Positions 11,399 through 20,423 of a stretch of DNA of 64,000 nt are shown piece after piece. The DNA is from Psychrobacter sp. LV10R520-6 (lineage in GTDB: Bacteria; Pseudomonadota; Gammaproteobacteria; Pseudomonadales; Moraxellaceae). The stretch is taken from assembly GCF_900182925.1 (NCBI RefSeq), contig NZ_LT900024.1:310001-374000 (forward strand). The letters are read 5' to 3'. The notes below the pieces were generated by a model that saw only the letters and a program-made list of their open reading frames with translations, was not told the origin of the DNA and did no database searches. Every line of letters begins with the position of its first letter. Positions within the stretch are counted from its first letter, which is position 1. The translations under genes and the position numbers were made by a program.

Positions 11399-11959
11399 AT
11401 GTTAGCACCTTTTTTTACGGCCATAAAAGAGACTGTCATTGGTATGTTTACCATTGTTCGCAGCATGTGGATGGTCAATAGCCACGCGATACGGCCACGC
11501 GATACCATCTTGTATCCTGAAGTGCCAGTACCAGTGCCGCCGCGGTTTCGTGGACGTATCATATTGTCCCGTGATCCTGACGGCGATGAGCGCTGCGTCG
11601 CTTGTAACTTATGTGCAGTGGCCTGTCCAGTTGGCTGTATTTCTCTACAAAAGGCCGAGCGCGAAGATGGGCGCTGGTATCCAGAGTTTTTCCGTATCAA
11701 CTTCTCGCGCTGCATCTTTTGCGGACTGTGCGAAGAAGCTTGTCCAACCACAGCCATTCAAATGACCCCTGATTTTGAAATGGGTGAATATGTGCGTCAA
11801 GATTTAGTCTATGAAAAAGAGCATTTGCTCATCTCAGGGCCGGGTAAATATCCTGATTATAACTATTATCGCGTATCCGGTATGGCGTTGACAGATAAAC
11901 CAAAAGGCGCGGCGCAAAACGAAGCGGCACCTATTGATCTAAGGAGCTTGCTGCCATGA
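11399..11959 (+). CDS. nuoI: NADH-quinone oxidoreductase subunit I
   Basis: NuoI holds clusters N6a and N6b and relays electrons to N2. Two ferredoxin-type motifs are present, [15 protein letters not shown] near residues 62-76 and [12 protein letters not shown] near residues 101-112. It has 186 residues, with an amphipathic N-terminus. AAAGGAAAG lies just before the ATG at 11399. The stop overlaps the nuoJ start (ATGA). Confidence 0.95.
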   Translation: MLAPFFTAIKETVIGMFTIVRSMWMVNSHAIRPRDTILYPEVPVPVPPRFRGRIILSRDPDGDERCVACNLCAVACPVGCISLQKAEREDGRWYPEFFRINFSRCIFCGLCEEACPTTAIQMTPDFEMGEYVRQDLVYEKEHLLISGPGKYPDYNYYRVSGMALTDKPKGAAQNEAAPIDLRSLLP

Positions 11960-12681
11960 TGGATTTTTTGAACCACCCTGATTTGGTAGGGTTTTATGCG
12001 TTAGCGGCGGTGGCTATATTTGCCAGTCTGCGCGTCGTTATTCATGCCAATCCAGTGCATGCTATTTTATCAATGATTGTGTCGCTGTTGGCTGTGGCAG
12101 GCATCATGTTCATTTTGGGTGCGCCATTTGCTGGTGCGCTTGAGATTATAGTCTATGCCGGTGCGATTTTGATATTGTTTGTCTTTGTGATTATGATGCT
12201 CAATTTAGGTATGGAGAATGACGCGCGAGAAGAGCGCTGGCTTGATGCGAGAACATGGGCAGTACCTACGGGGCTGACACTTATTATTGCAGTTGTGCTG
12301 TATGCGATGATTGGGCTCAATCATGACGAAGCTGCCGTTATCGGTGGGGTCAGTGTTCCCGCTAAAGCGGTCGGTACCGCGTTATTTAGTAAGTATATTA
12401 TGCTGGTTGAAGTGGCGGCACTATTGCTACTTGCAGCCTTAGTTGCGGCTTATCACTTGGGTAAAGAGTCCATAGATGACGAGATTATCGGTAATGACAG
12501 TCAAGCCTTTAGCCCAAGTGTTGGTAGCATTAAAGAGTACGACAATAATGATGGCAAGAGCCACAATAGTCACGATGCGGTTGAGATGGCTAAGCCTTAT
12601 GTATATGAAGCAGTAGACCCACATGATTACGTAGGTATGCAGGTGGGCATGCAGAAAGTCACGCGCAAGGAGTCAGACTGA
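11956..12681 (+). CDS. nuoJ: NADH-quinone oxidoreductase subunit J
   Basis: NuoJ is a five-helix membrane subunit of complex I. The 241-residue protein has hydrophobic helices up to about residue 165, including the conserved [20 protein letters not shown] segment at about residues 63-82. A polar C-terminal tail of about 70 residues follows. Two adjacent ATG codons begin at 11956; the first overlaps the nuoI stop. It overlaps nuoK by one base. Confidence 0.93.
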   Translation: MMDFLNHPDLVGFYALAAVAIFASLRVVIHANPVHAILSMIVSLLAVAGIMFILGAPFAGALEIIVYAGAILILFVFVIMMLNLGMENDAREERWLDARTWAVPTGLTLIIAVVLYAMIGLNHDEAAVIGGVSVPAKAVGTALFSKYIMLVEVAALLLLAALVAAYHLGKESIDDEIIGNDSQAFSPSVGSIKEYDNNDGKSHNSHDAVEMAKPYVYEAVDPHDYVGMQVGMQKVTRKESD

Positions 12682-13088
12682 TGGTACTAGCAGTAAGCGT
12701 GGCACAAGAGGTGTCAAACGTGCCGTTTGCCCACGAAGTAGCAGGCTTAGTACAGCCGGTTACTGAGGGGCAGAATGTATGGGGTGTGATACCCATGAGT
12801 CATGGACTAATATTGGTAGGTATTTTATTCGCTATTGGTCTGTGCGGCGTGATGGTACGACGCAACTTCTTGTTTATGCTGATGAGTCTTGAGATCATGA
12901 TGAATGCTGCCGCATTGGCATTTATAGTGGCCGGCAGTCGCTGGGTCGATCCAGATGGACAAGTTATGTTTATCCTTATTTTGACTTTAGCAGCGGCTGA
13001 AGCAGCAATAGGTCTGGCAATATTATTGCAGTTTTATCATAAGCGTGGGCATCTCGATGTCGACAGCGCCAATGAGATGAAAGGATGA
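12681..13088 (+). CDS. nuoK: NADH-quinone oxidoreductase subunit K
   Basis: NuoK is an MrpC-like membrane subunit with three helices and conserved glutamates ([11 protein letters not shown] and [10 protein letters not shown] are visible). As called here, from the ATG at 12681 with AAGGAG 9 bases upstream, it has 135 residues. Usual NuoK is about 100 residues and begins with MIPxxHGL. The same segment starts here at codon 36, which is a GTG (12786), so a 100-residue form from GTG is possible. The ATG has the better ribosome-binding site and overlaps the nuoJ stop; I therefore keep it and flag the choice. Confidence 0.9.
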   Translation: MVLAVSVAQEVSNVPFAHEVAGLVQPVTEGQNVWGVIPMSHGLILVGILFAIGLCGVMVRRNFLFMLMSLEIMMNAAALAFIVAGSRWVDPDGQVMFILILTLAAAEAAIGLAILLQFYHKRGHLDVDSANEMKG

Positions 13089-13092
13089 TGTC

Positions 13093-14967
13093 ATGAGTTT
13101 ATTACCATTAACCTTTATATTCCCGCTCATTGGCTTTTTGATCTTAGCCTTTATGCGCGATCGGTTAACTGAACAGGCTGCCGCGTTTGTCGGTGTGGGG
13201 AGCATGTTACTATCGGCATTATGTACGCTGGTAGCTAGTTTTGTCTTTTTGACGACGTATCCGGCGGGTACCGTAATAGAAATACCGCTATGGACGTGGT
13301 TTCAAGTGGGTGACTTTGCGCCAAGCTTTGGCTTAAGCTTTGATGGCTTAGCACTAACCATGATGGGTGTGATTACTGGCGTTGGCTTTTTGATTCATCT
13401 GTTTGCCGCTTGGTATATGAAAGGTGACCCCGGCTTTGCGCGCTTCTTTAGCTATATGAATTTGTTTGTCGCCAGTATGATATTACTGGTATTGGGCGAT
13501 AATTTACTACTGCTATATCTCGGCTGGGAAGGGGTGGGTATTTGTTCTTACTTGCTGATTGGTTTTTATTTCCAAGACCGTGCCAATGGTCGCGCTGCTA
13601 TGAAGGCCTTTATCGTCACCCGTATTGGTGATGTGTTCTTAGCTTTTGGGCTGTTTTTATTATTCCGCGAATTTGGCACACTCAATATTCAAGAGATTAT
13701 TACTCGCGCCCCTGAGGTGTTTGATGTTAATAATCCAACCATGATTTTGACCACCATGATGTTGGTTGGTGGGGCGATGGGCAAGTCAGCACAACTGCCA
13801 CTACATACTTGGTTGGCTGATGCGATGGCAGGCCCAACGCCAGTATCAGCACTGATTCATGCCGCAACCATGGTAACGGCTGGGGTTTATTTAATCGCCC
13901 GTATGCATCCGTTGTTTTTACTGACCCCTGGCGTATTGCTGTATTGGGTTGGGGGTGTGGGTGCGTTGACCTTAGTAGTTGCCGGATTATGTGCGCTGGC
14001 ACAAACTGATATAAAACGAATTCTAGCCTATTCGACTATGAGCCAAATTGGCTATATGTTCTTAGCACTAGGTGTCGGCGCATGGCAAGGGGCGATTTTT
14101 CATCTGATGGCACATGCCTTCTTTAAAGCCTTATTATTCTTATCCTCAGGTGCGGTGATTCTCTCCGTTCACCATGAGCAAAACATCTTCAAGATGGGCG
14201 GATTGCGTAAGAAGATACCATTAGTATTTTGGTGTTATATTGTCGGTGGTGGTGCGCTTGCCGCGATACCTTGGGTGACCGTTGGTTTTTATTCAAAAGA
14301 AGCCATCCTTTGGGAAACCTATGCTACCGGCCATCAAGTTCTATTTTATATGGGCGTGTTCGGTGCTTTCTTAACCGCGCTATATACCTTCCGTATGATT
14401 TGGATTGTGTTCTTCGGCGAAGAAAAGACCAAAGCACACAAGCTATCTGGCGTGTCGTATTGGTTACCCCTTAGCGTATTGTTGATACTATCAACCGCCG
14501 TTGGTGCGTTGATTACCCCGCCATTACAAGGCGTGTTACCAGAAAGCGTTGGCCATTTATTAGAAGTGGCCAATCAAGCGCATGATAAACATACCGCTGA
14601 GTTTATCGCCATGGGTGCGATGCTCGCAGGTCTAATATTAGCCGTATTGTTATATGTGGTAGATAAAGGCCGTATGCTAGCGAGATTCAAACAATCACGC
14701 ATTGGCGGGGCGCTATATTATTGGTGCTATCACGGTATGGGCTTCGATGCGCTGTACGATTTAGTTTTTGTAAAACCCTTTTTACTCATCGGCCACTTAT
14801 TCAAAGCCGATCCTGTTGATAAGACCTGGCTGGTGTTACCAAAGCTAGCGTCAGTGGGCAATAAAATGTTGTCCGCGACCCAAACTGGGTCACTTCGAGG
14901 TTATGCTGCAAGCTTTGGCTTGGGTATGGCTGTGCTGTTGGTGCTGGTAATGATGACGGTGGTATAA
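13093..14967 (+). CDS. nuoL: NADH-quinone oxidoreductase subunit L
   Basis: NuoL is the distal antiporter-like proton-pumping subunit of complex I. The 624-residue, highly hydrophobic protein has the Mrp-type core: LLYLGWEGVGICSYLLIGF near residues 138-156 with the key Glu, and TPVSALIHAATMVTAGVYL near residues 249-267 with the helix-breaking Pro and the His. A long C-terminal amphipathic and helical extension is present. The ATG lies 4 bases after the nuoK stop, behind AAAGGATGATGTC. Confidence 0.95.
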   Translation: MSLLPLTFIFPLIGFLILAFMRDRLTEQAAAFVGVGSMLLSALCTLVASFVFLTTYPAGTVIEIPLWTWFQVGDFAPSFGLSFDGLALTMMGVITGVGFLIHLFAAWYMKGDPGFARFFSYMNLFVASMILLVLGDNLLLLYLGWEGVGICSYLLIGFYFQDRANGRAAMKAFIVTRIGDVFLAFGLFLLFREFGTLNIQEIITRAPEVFDVNNPTMILTTMMLVGGAMGKSAQLPLHTWLADAMAGPTPVSALIHAATMVTAGVYLIARMHPLFLLTPGVLLYWVGGVGALTLVVAGLCALAQTDIKRILAYSTMSQIGYMFLALGVGAWQGAIFHLMAHAFFKALLFLSSGAVILSVHHEQNIFKMGGLRKKIPLVFWCYIVGGGALAAIPWVTVGFYSKEAILWETYATGHQVLFYMGVFGAFLTALYTFRMIWIVFFGEEKTKAHKLSGVSYWLPLSVLLILSTAVGALITPPLQGVLPESVGHLLEVANQAHDKHTAEFIAMGAMLAGLILAVLLYVVDKGRMLARFKQSRIGGALYYWCYHGMGFDALYDLVFVKPFLLIGHLFKADPVDKTWLVLPKLASVGNKMLSATQTGSLRGYAASFGLGMAVLLVLVMMTVV

Positions 14968-14968
14968 G

Positions 14969-16597
14969 ATGATAGAGTTACAACAAACGTGGATGCTACC
15001 AGCATTAATTGCAATACCCTTTATTGCAGGATTGTTATGCTGGCTGGTTGAGCGGTTTAATAAGCGTCTGCCGCGCTGGATTGCCTTGATTGGTATGACG
15101 TTGACCTTTGTGCTGTCGCTAGTGTTATGGCAGTATGGCGACTTCGGCGGTATGAGTAAGCAGGTGATTGCACCTGACTCTGCAGTGCCTTGGGTTGCTG
15201 AATTTAGTGTGCCATGGATACCTAGCTTTGGTATTAGCTTCCATTTAGCGATGGATGGTTTGTCGCTAATGATGGTTGCCTTGACTGGCCTATTGGGTGT
15301 TGCCGCTGTTGCTTGTTCGTGGAATGAGATTCAACGCCGTGTTGGTTTTTTCCATTTGAACTTATTATGGAGCTTAGGCGGTGTTATCGGGGTCTTTTTA
15401 GCCATTGATATGTTCTTGTTCTTCTTCTTTTGGGAGATGATGCTGGTTCCTATCTACTTCTTGATCGCTATTTGGGGTCATGATGTGGTCGGTGGTAAGA
15501 CCAAAGAATACGCCGCTACTAAGTTCTTTATCTATACCCAAGCGTCTGGGCTTATCATGCTCATCGGTATCTTGATGTTAGTTATTATTAGCTATGCTTC
15601 TAGCGGTGTGGTTAGTTTTAATTATAACGATTTGCTCGGTACGCCACTTGGCGGCTGGGAATATCCTATAATGCTGTGCTTCTTTATTGGCTTTGCGGTT
15701 AAGCTGCCGATGGTTCCCTTTCATGGTTGGTTGCCGGACGCACATGCGCAAGCACCAACGGCCGGTTCGGTGGATTTGGCAGGGATTCTAATCAAGACTG
15801 CGGCTTATGGTTTGATTCGCTTTGTATTGCCTTTATTCCCAGCAGCGTCACAAGATTTTGCGCCGATTGCTATGACTTTAGGTACCATTGGTATCTTCTA
15901 CGGCGCATGGCTGGCCTTTATGCAGACCGATATGAAGCGTTTGCTCGCTTATACCAGTATCTCGCATATGGGCTTTGTGGTACTGGCGATTTATGCCGGT
16001 ACCTTGCTAAGTTTACAAGGATTAATGATTCAGATGCTGGCGCATGGCTTAAGCTCAGCAGCGCTGTTTATCATGGCAGGACAGTTGTATGAGCGCCTTC
16101 ACACTCGCGACCTAACATTAATGGGCGGTATGTGGGGACAATTTCGCTACTATGCCCCGATACTCATGTTCTTCTGTGCAGCGCTCCTTGGTATTCCGGG
16201 TACGGGTAACTTCATTGGTGAATTTATGATTTTGCTGGGTTCATTTGCCCAGTATCCAGTGTTTGTGGTGTTCGCGACCTTTAGCTTAGTATTGGCGGGT
16301 CTATACTCACTAATCTTGATCCATCGGGCGTTATTTGGGGCCAATAATGTCAAAGAATTGGCCATGCGCGAGACCAAATCACATGGCTTGCCTGAGCGTC
16401 CATTAAAAGACTTGGGTAGGCGTGAGTTGTCTCTACTATTGATTTTAGCCGTTGGCTTGGTATGGCTCGGACTGTATCCACAACCGTTTTTGGATACCTC
16501 GAGCCACGCCATGCAATGGATTAATAATGCGTATATTTACAATCAAGTGACACAAGTAGATGCGTCGCAGTTACTTGATGCAATGGAGGCACGTTAA
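14969..16597 (+). CDS. nuoM: NADH-quinone oxidoreductase subunit M
   Basis: NuoM is the second antiporter-like proton-pumping subunit. It has 542 residues and many hydrophobic helices. The conserved MFLFFFFWEMMLVPIYFLIA segment near residues 148-167 carries the essential Glu. KLPMVPFHGWLPDAHAQAPT near residues 247-266 carries the Lys and proline-rich loop. Its ATG follows the nuoL stop after one base, so translation is probably coupled. Confidence 0.95.
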   Translation: MIELQQTWMLPALIAIPFIAGLLCWLVERFNKRLPRWIALIGMTLTFVLSLVLWQYGDFGGMSKQVIAPDSAVPWVAEFSVPWIPSFGISFHLAMDGLSLMMVALTGLLGVAAVACSWNEIQRRVGFFHLNLLWSLGGVIGVFLAIDMFLFFFFWEMMLVPIYFLIAIWGHDVVGGKTKEYAATKFFIYTQASGLIMLIGILMLVIISYASSGVVSFNYNDLLGTPLGGWEYPIMLCFFIGFAVKLPMVPFHGWLPDAHAQAPTAGSVDLAGILIKTAAYGLIRFVLPLFPAASQDFAPIAMTLGTIGIFYGAWLAFMQTDMKRLLAYTSISHMGFVVLAIYAGTLLSLQGLMIQMLAHGLSSAALFIMAGQLYERLHTRDLTLMGGMWGQFRYYAPILMFFCAALLGIPGTGNFIGEFMILLGSFAQYPVFVVFATFSLVLAGLYSLILIHRALFGANNVKELAMRETKSHGLPERPLKDLGRRELSLLLILAVGLVWLGLYPQPFLDTSSHAMQWINNAYIYNQVTQVDASQLLDAMEAR

Positions 16598-16600
16598 GTC

Positions 16601-18079
16601 ATGAATGAATTTACGATGAATGATTTGATGGGGCTGATGCCTTATGCGCCAATCATTGCGGTAGTGACTACGGCACTGATAGTGATGATTGCTATTACCA
16701 TTAAACGCTCACATTTCGTCACTGGTACCCTGACGGTAGCCGGTCTTAATATTGCGCTGTTCACTTTACTTGGACAAATGGCAGGATTGATCGAGAGCGG
16801 ATCGGTGCTACCAGATGCTGAGCAGCTGTTCGTTGTTGATAATTTTGCCCAGTTCAATATGGTGGTGATTCTTATCTGTGCGCTGGCGTGTTGTACACTA
16901 TCGTATGCCTATTTGGCCAATCTAAAAGACAATAAAGATGAGCTATATTTGCTCATGTTGCTATCGACTATTGGCGCGCTGCTGATGGTCTGTGCTCAGC
17001 ATATGGCATCGTTCTTTATGAGTCTAGAGCTGCTATCAGTACCCTTATATGGTCTGCTGTCTTATACCTTTATGCGTAATAAATCGCTTGAGTCAGGGCT
17101 TAAGTATTTAGTGCTGTCGGCTACCGCGTCTGCTACCTTATTGATGGGTATGGCGTTTATTTATGCAGAAGTAGGTTCTTTGGCCTTTAAGCCTATTAGT
17201 CTTATGTTAGGTGATTTCTTTGAGTCGCCCCTCTTGATACTAGGCGCGGCGATGATGATGTTCGGTATCGGCTTTAAACTATCCGCTGCTCCCTTTCATA
17301 CTTGGACGCCAGATGTTTATGAAGGCGCGCCCGCACCTATCGCCACTTATCTAGCCTCAGTTACTAAAGTGGCGATGATGGCGCTTGCCGTCCGGTTCTT
17401 AATCGATACTGCATTACTGGCATTGCCATCCGTGCAAATGCTTCTTATGGTAATGGCGACCTTATCAATACTTGTAGGTAACTTATTAGCCGTACGTCAA
17501 ACCAACCTCAAACGTCTGCTGGGTTATTCATCTATTGCCCATATGGGTTATGTGCTGATCGTTATTGTTAGTATCGGGTCAGCCGCTGACAGTATCTCTA
17601 GCATGTATATGGCGGTTTATGCCTTCACTTCTATCGGTGCCTTTGGGGTTGTGACCTTGATGTCGAGTCCTTATCGTTTATCGGGTGAAGCAGATGAATT
17701 AATTCATTATCAGGGTCTGTTTTGGCGACGTCCGGTACTGACAGCAGTCATGACTATTATGATGCTGTCGTTAGCCGGTATTCCGTTGACGGCAGGCTTT
17801 ATTACCAAGCTATTTGCTATTCTTGCTGCTGTACAAGGGACCCATTGGTTCTTAGCGGCGATGATAGTCTTGGGTAGCTCAATCGGCTTGTTCTATTATC
17901 TGCGCGTGATGCTAACGTTATTTAAGCGTCCAAAAGAGTTTATCGAATTTGACGTTGCGGGGCAGTGGGGTATTCGGATGGGCGGTATTATGGTGATTGC
18001 TGTGACAGCGATTATTGTCTTCTTTGGGATATTGCCCAATAGCCTGATTGAATGGTCAAGTCTAGCGCGTATTTGGTAG
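16601..18079 (+). CDS. nuoN: NADH-quinone oxidoreductase subunit N
   Basis: NuoN is the third antiporter-like subunit and the last gene of the operon. The 492-residue protein has about 14 hydrophobic segments. ASFFMSLELLSVPLYGLL near residues 131-148 carries the conserved Glu, and FKLSAAPFHTWTPDVYEGAP near residues 225-244 is a family hallmark. It starts 3 bases after the nuoM stop; a terminator lies about 90 bases beyond its end. Confidence 0.95.
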   Translation: MNEFTMNDLMGLMPYAPIIAVVTTALIVMIAITIKRSHFVTGTLTVAGLNIALFTLLGQMAGLIESGSVLPDAEQLFVVDNFAQFNMVVILICALACCTLSYAYLANLKDNKDELYLLMLLSTIGALLMVCAQHMASFFMSLELLSVPLYGLLSYTFMRNKSLESGLKYLVLSATASATLLMGMAFIYAEVGSLAFKPISLMLGDFFESPLLILGAAMMMFGIGFKLSAAPFHTWTPDVYEGAPAPIATYLASVTKVAMMALAVRFLIDTALLALPSVQMLLMVMATLSILVGNLLAVRQTNLKRLLGYSSIAHMGYVLIVIVSIGSAADSISSMYMAVYAFTSIGAFGVVTLMSSPYRLSGEADELIHYQGLFWRRPVLTAVMTIMMLSLAGIPLTAGFITKLFAILAAVQGTHWFLAAMIVLGSSIGLFYYLRVMLTLFKRPKEFIEFDVAGQWGIRMGGIMVIAVTAIIVFFGILPNSLIEWSSLARIW

Positions 18080-18168
18080 GGTAAACTTTGTAACAACATA
18101 GTGAATCGCAGCAATATTGTTCTTTTAGCTATTGCCTATTACTTATCGGCTGTTACTGATAGAAAACC

Positions 18169-18213
18169 AAGAGGCGCCACGTTTATGCTAAGCTTGGTGC
18201 CTCTTTTTTATTG
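18169..18213 (+). terminator. Rho-independent terminator of the nuo operon
   Basis: AAGAGGCGCCA pairs with TTGGTGCCTCTT across a loop of about 15 bases, followed by a T-rich run. It closes the nuo transcript before fpr. Confidence 0.8.
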
Positions 18214-18299
18214 CTTTTTTGCATAAGATTTAATACCTTTTTATCAAAGACGTAGACTGACGACGAAATACATAATAATGATATAAGCGAATAATTTTT

Positions 18300-19166
18300 A
18301 TGAGTGACAATATTCAAACCGTGAAAGTGCTTAGTAAAACCACCTGGACACCCAGTTTATTTAGTTTTACCGTTGCCCGCCCCGATAGCTTTAAATTTAC
18401 TGCTGGACAATTTGTGCGTTTGGGCGTTAACCCTAGTCATCTGCAACACTATCAGCAACAAAGTACGGAACAGCAGCAAGGCTCAGGACAAAGCCAAGAT
18501 GACACCGCAGAGCAGGCATCTGACGTGGCCCTAAATGATGACACCTTTCGCGCTTATTCCATTGTTTCCTCACCATTTGATGAAGTATTGGAGTTTTTCT
18601 CTATTGTTATTCCAGATGGCGCATTTACCTCACAGTTGCAATACCTAGAAGTAGGCGATGAGTTATTGCTTGATACCACTCCGTTTGGGTTCTTGACCTT
18701 AGCGCGTTATCAAAAGCCACACTCAAAAGACTTATGGTTACTGGCTACCGGAACGGGGCTGGCGCCGTTCTTATCGATGCTACAAGATCTGCAAACCTGG
18801 CAGGATTACGAGCACATTGTGCTGGTATATAGTGCGCGTACGTCCGAGGAGCTAGCGTATGTCGAGAAGATTGAAAGCTTGCAAGAAGACATTGGCTCGC
18901 TGGTCGATAATCCGGCTCGATTAATTTTTATTCCGATTGTGACCCGCGAGCATGTTGAAGGGGCACTAACCGAGCGACTACCCAAGCTACTATTAGAGGG
19001 CACGCTGCAGGAGCAAGCCGGAGTTGCGTTGGATGTGGATAGCACGCATGTTATGTTATGTGGTAATCCAGATATGGTAAACGATACTAAAGAAGCACTT
19101 AAAACCTTGGGACTGGTTATGAATCGCCGCGGTGAAGGCAATATTGCGGTCGAGAATTATTGGTAG
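18300..19166 (+). CDS. fpr: Ferredoxin--NADP+ reductase family protein
   Basis: This is an FAD-dependent reductase that exchanges electrons between NADP(H) and ferredoxin or flavodoxin. The N-terminal FAD barrel shows FKFTAGQFVRLGV (residues 31-43) and RAYSIVSSP, the RxYS flavin-binding motif, near residue 84. The NADP domain shows ATGTGLAPFLSML near residues 150-162, and the protein ends with an aromatic residue after VENY, as in bacterial Fpr. At 288 residues it is about 30 longer than usual. The excess is a Gln/Ser-rich insert at about residues 50-80, between two beta-strands of the FAD domain. The start is ATG at 18300. It stands alone, between terminators. Confidence 0.85.
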   Translation: MSDNIQTVKVLSKTTWTPSLFSFTVARPDSFKFTAGQFVRLGVNPSHLQHYQQQSTEQQQGSGQSQDDTAEQASDVALNDDTFRAYSIVSSPFDEVLEFFSIVIPDGAFTSQLQYLEVGDELLLDTTPFGFLTLARYQKPHSKDLWLLATGTGLAPFLSMLQDLQTWQDYEHIVLVYSARTSEELAYVEKIESLQEDIGSLVDNPARLIFIPIVTREHVEGALTERLPKLLLEGTLQEQAGVALDVDSTHVMLCGNPDMVNDTKEALKTLGLVMNRRGEGNIAVENYW

Positions 19167-19188
19167 AGAGCTGGTGTTAGTGAATCAC

Positions 19189-19324
19189 TACAGTCAGTAC
19201 CAAATAATATGGTTTCGTATAGCGGGTAAAAATTTTTCTAGCTTGCTGTGCGACTGCGTCACTCCAGAGGCTTCGAAAATTTCTCCCAGCCATACTGTAT
19301 TCGTTTTAAAGTAGCTCAACTATA
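19189..19324 (+). repeat. TATAGT-ended palindromic repeat, copy 1
   Basis: This 136-bp intergenic element begins TACAGTCAGTACCAAATAAT and ends AACTATA. It shares the core GCTTGCTGTG-CGACTGCGTC and AGGCTTCGAAAATTTCTCCC with the copy at 28643. Inverted ends and a hairpin-forming core without a long ORF suggest a small non-autonomous mobile element. Confidence 0.7.
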
Positions 19325-19356
19325 CTAAATTAGTGAATTGATAGATCAATTGACAT

Positions 19357-19398
19357 AAAAACGCCGCGCTCTTATTGATGTTAAGGTCGCGGCGTTTT
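19357..19398. terminator. Bidirectional terminator downstream of the minus-strand hypothetical gene
   Basis: AAAACGCCGCG pairs with CGCGGCGTTTT, with A and T runs on both sides. It probably serves the minus-strand gene ending at 19434. Confidence 0.8.
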
Positions 19399-19433
19399 AA
19401 TTTAAAAGTAGCTGCATCTAAAAGCTGTAGTAA

Positions 19434-20222
19434 TTATTCTTGGCTTGGCTCAGTGGCATCGCTCAATGGGTTAACAGAGCCTTGCATCAGCTCAGGTTCA
19501 TCATCATCGCCAATGATATCTTCACCGTTGCTTGAACCTAATAAGTCGCGATAATTAATTTGAGTTTTTAAAATAAGCTGTTCTTCTTCCACCTCACCAT
19601 AATTCACTTGCACTTTATGTAAGGTGCTCATAATTTTTTTGTTCTTTTTGAGCCAACGATTAATATCAAGATAAATGATATTTTCTTTGGCGCGAGCAAT
19701 ATTGATATAAGCCAAGATGACGCCTAAAGGATCTTTTTTGAGGACGCTATGATAAAACCAGATAGCAAGTTTAATACCTTGGCGCTTCACAAAGGATTCA
19801 CAGCGTAAGTTAAGTACATCGGTATAGGTCTGCTGTCCAAAGACGAAGCGCTGAACATTGCGATCAAGCTGGACGTGAACCAATCTGAAGTTACTGGCAA
19901 CTTCAGCATAGATACCGGCGGCATTGACCGTGCAGTAGAGGCGGAACCAGTCATCATGTAGCTCAACACGCAGCTCTAAGATAGCTTTTACATTGTCAGT
20001 CACGAACTTTTGCAGCGCATCATTAATATATTGTTGCGCAACCGGCAGCGCTATCTCGTCATCAAGCTTGTCAGTGGTTTTGTTATATAGTTTTCTGATG
20101 GCTTGGGTCAGGCTGTCCCAACCATCGCTAAATGACTCGTCAAAACCGTAGCCAATATTGTCAGAAAAATCATCGAAATCATCTAAATTATCAGTATGAT
20201 CAAAATCATCAAATTTACTCAA
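19434..20222 (-). CDS. Conserved-looking hypothetical protein with an acidic N-terminus
   Basis: I do not recognise this 262-residue protein. The first 40 residues are strongly acidic and aromatic (D/F repeats such as DDFDDFSD) and look disordered. Residues 55-210 look like a folded alpha/beta domain with a central segment (QRFVFGQQTYTDVLNLRCES) and a basic helix (RWLKKNKKIMSTLHK). The tail is again acidic. No signal peptide or membrane helix is seen, so it is probably cytoplasmic. AAGGATAATAAGTTTG precedes the start codon. Before the IS200/IS605 insertion, the SDR gene at 23026-23775 ended only about 40 bases upstream on the same strand, so the two may have been co-transcribed. Confidence 0.75.
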   Translation of the reverse strand: MSKFDDFDHTDNLDDFDDFSDNIGYGFDESFSDGWDSLTQAIRKLYNKTTDKLDDEIALPVAQQYINDALQKFVTDNVKAILELRVELHDDWFRLYCTVNAAGIYAEVASNFRLVHVQLDRNVQRFVFGQQTYTDVLNLRCESFVKRQGIKLAIWFYHSVLKKDPLGVILAYINIARAKENIIYLDINRWLKKNKKIMSTLHKVQVNYGEVEEEQLILKTQINYRDLLGSSNGEDIIGDDDEPELMQGSVNPLSDATEPSQE

Positions 20223-20423
20223 ACTTATTATCCTTATGACTGATTCTGGTATGGTTATTTATCAACTAGCGCCGTAACACCTCGCCATTCAGGGCGAGGC
20301 TATCAGGCGTATCAGTCAGGTGTTTTTTGTTGCTCTATGTATTGACGTATAACGTCGAGTGGCGCACCTCCGCAACTGCCTGCAAAGTAGCTGGGCGACC
20401 ATAGCGCATCGCCCCACAACTTA

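Noticed and set aside
15727..16092. 121-codon frame inside nuoM
   Set aside because: Lies in another frame of a well-supported gene and shows no domain; a shadow.
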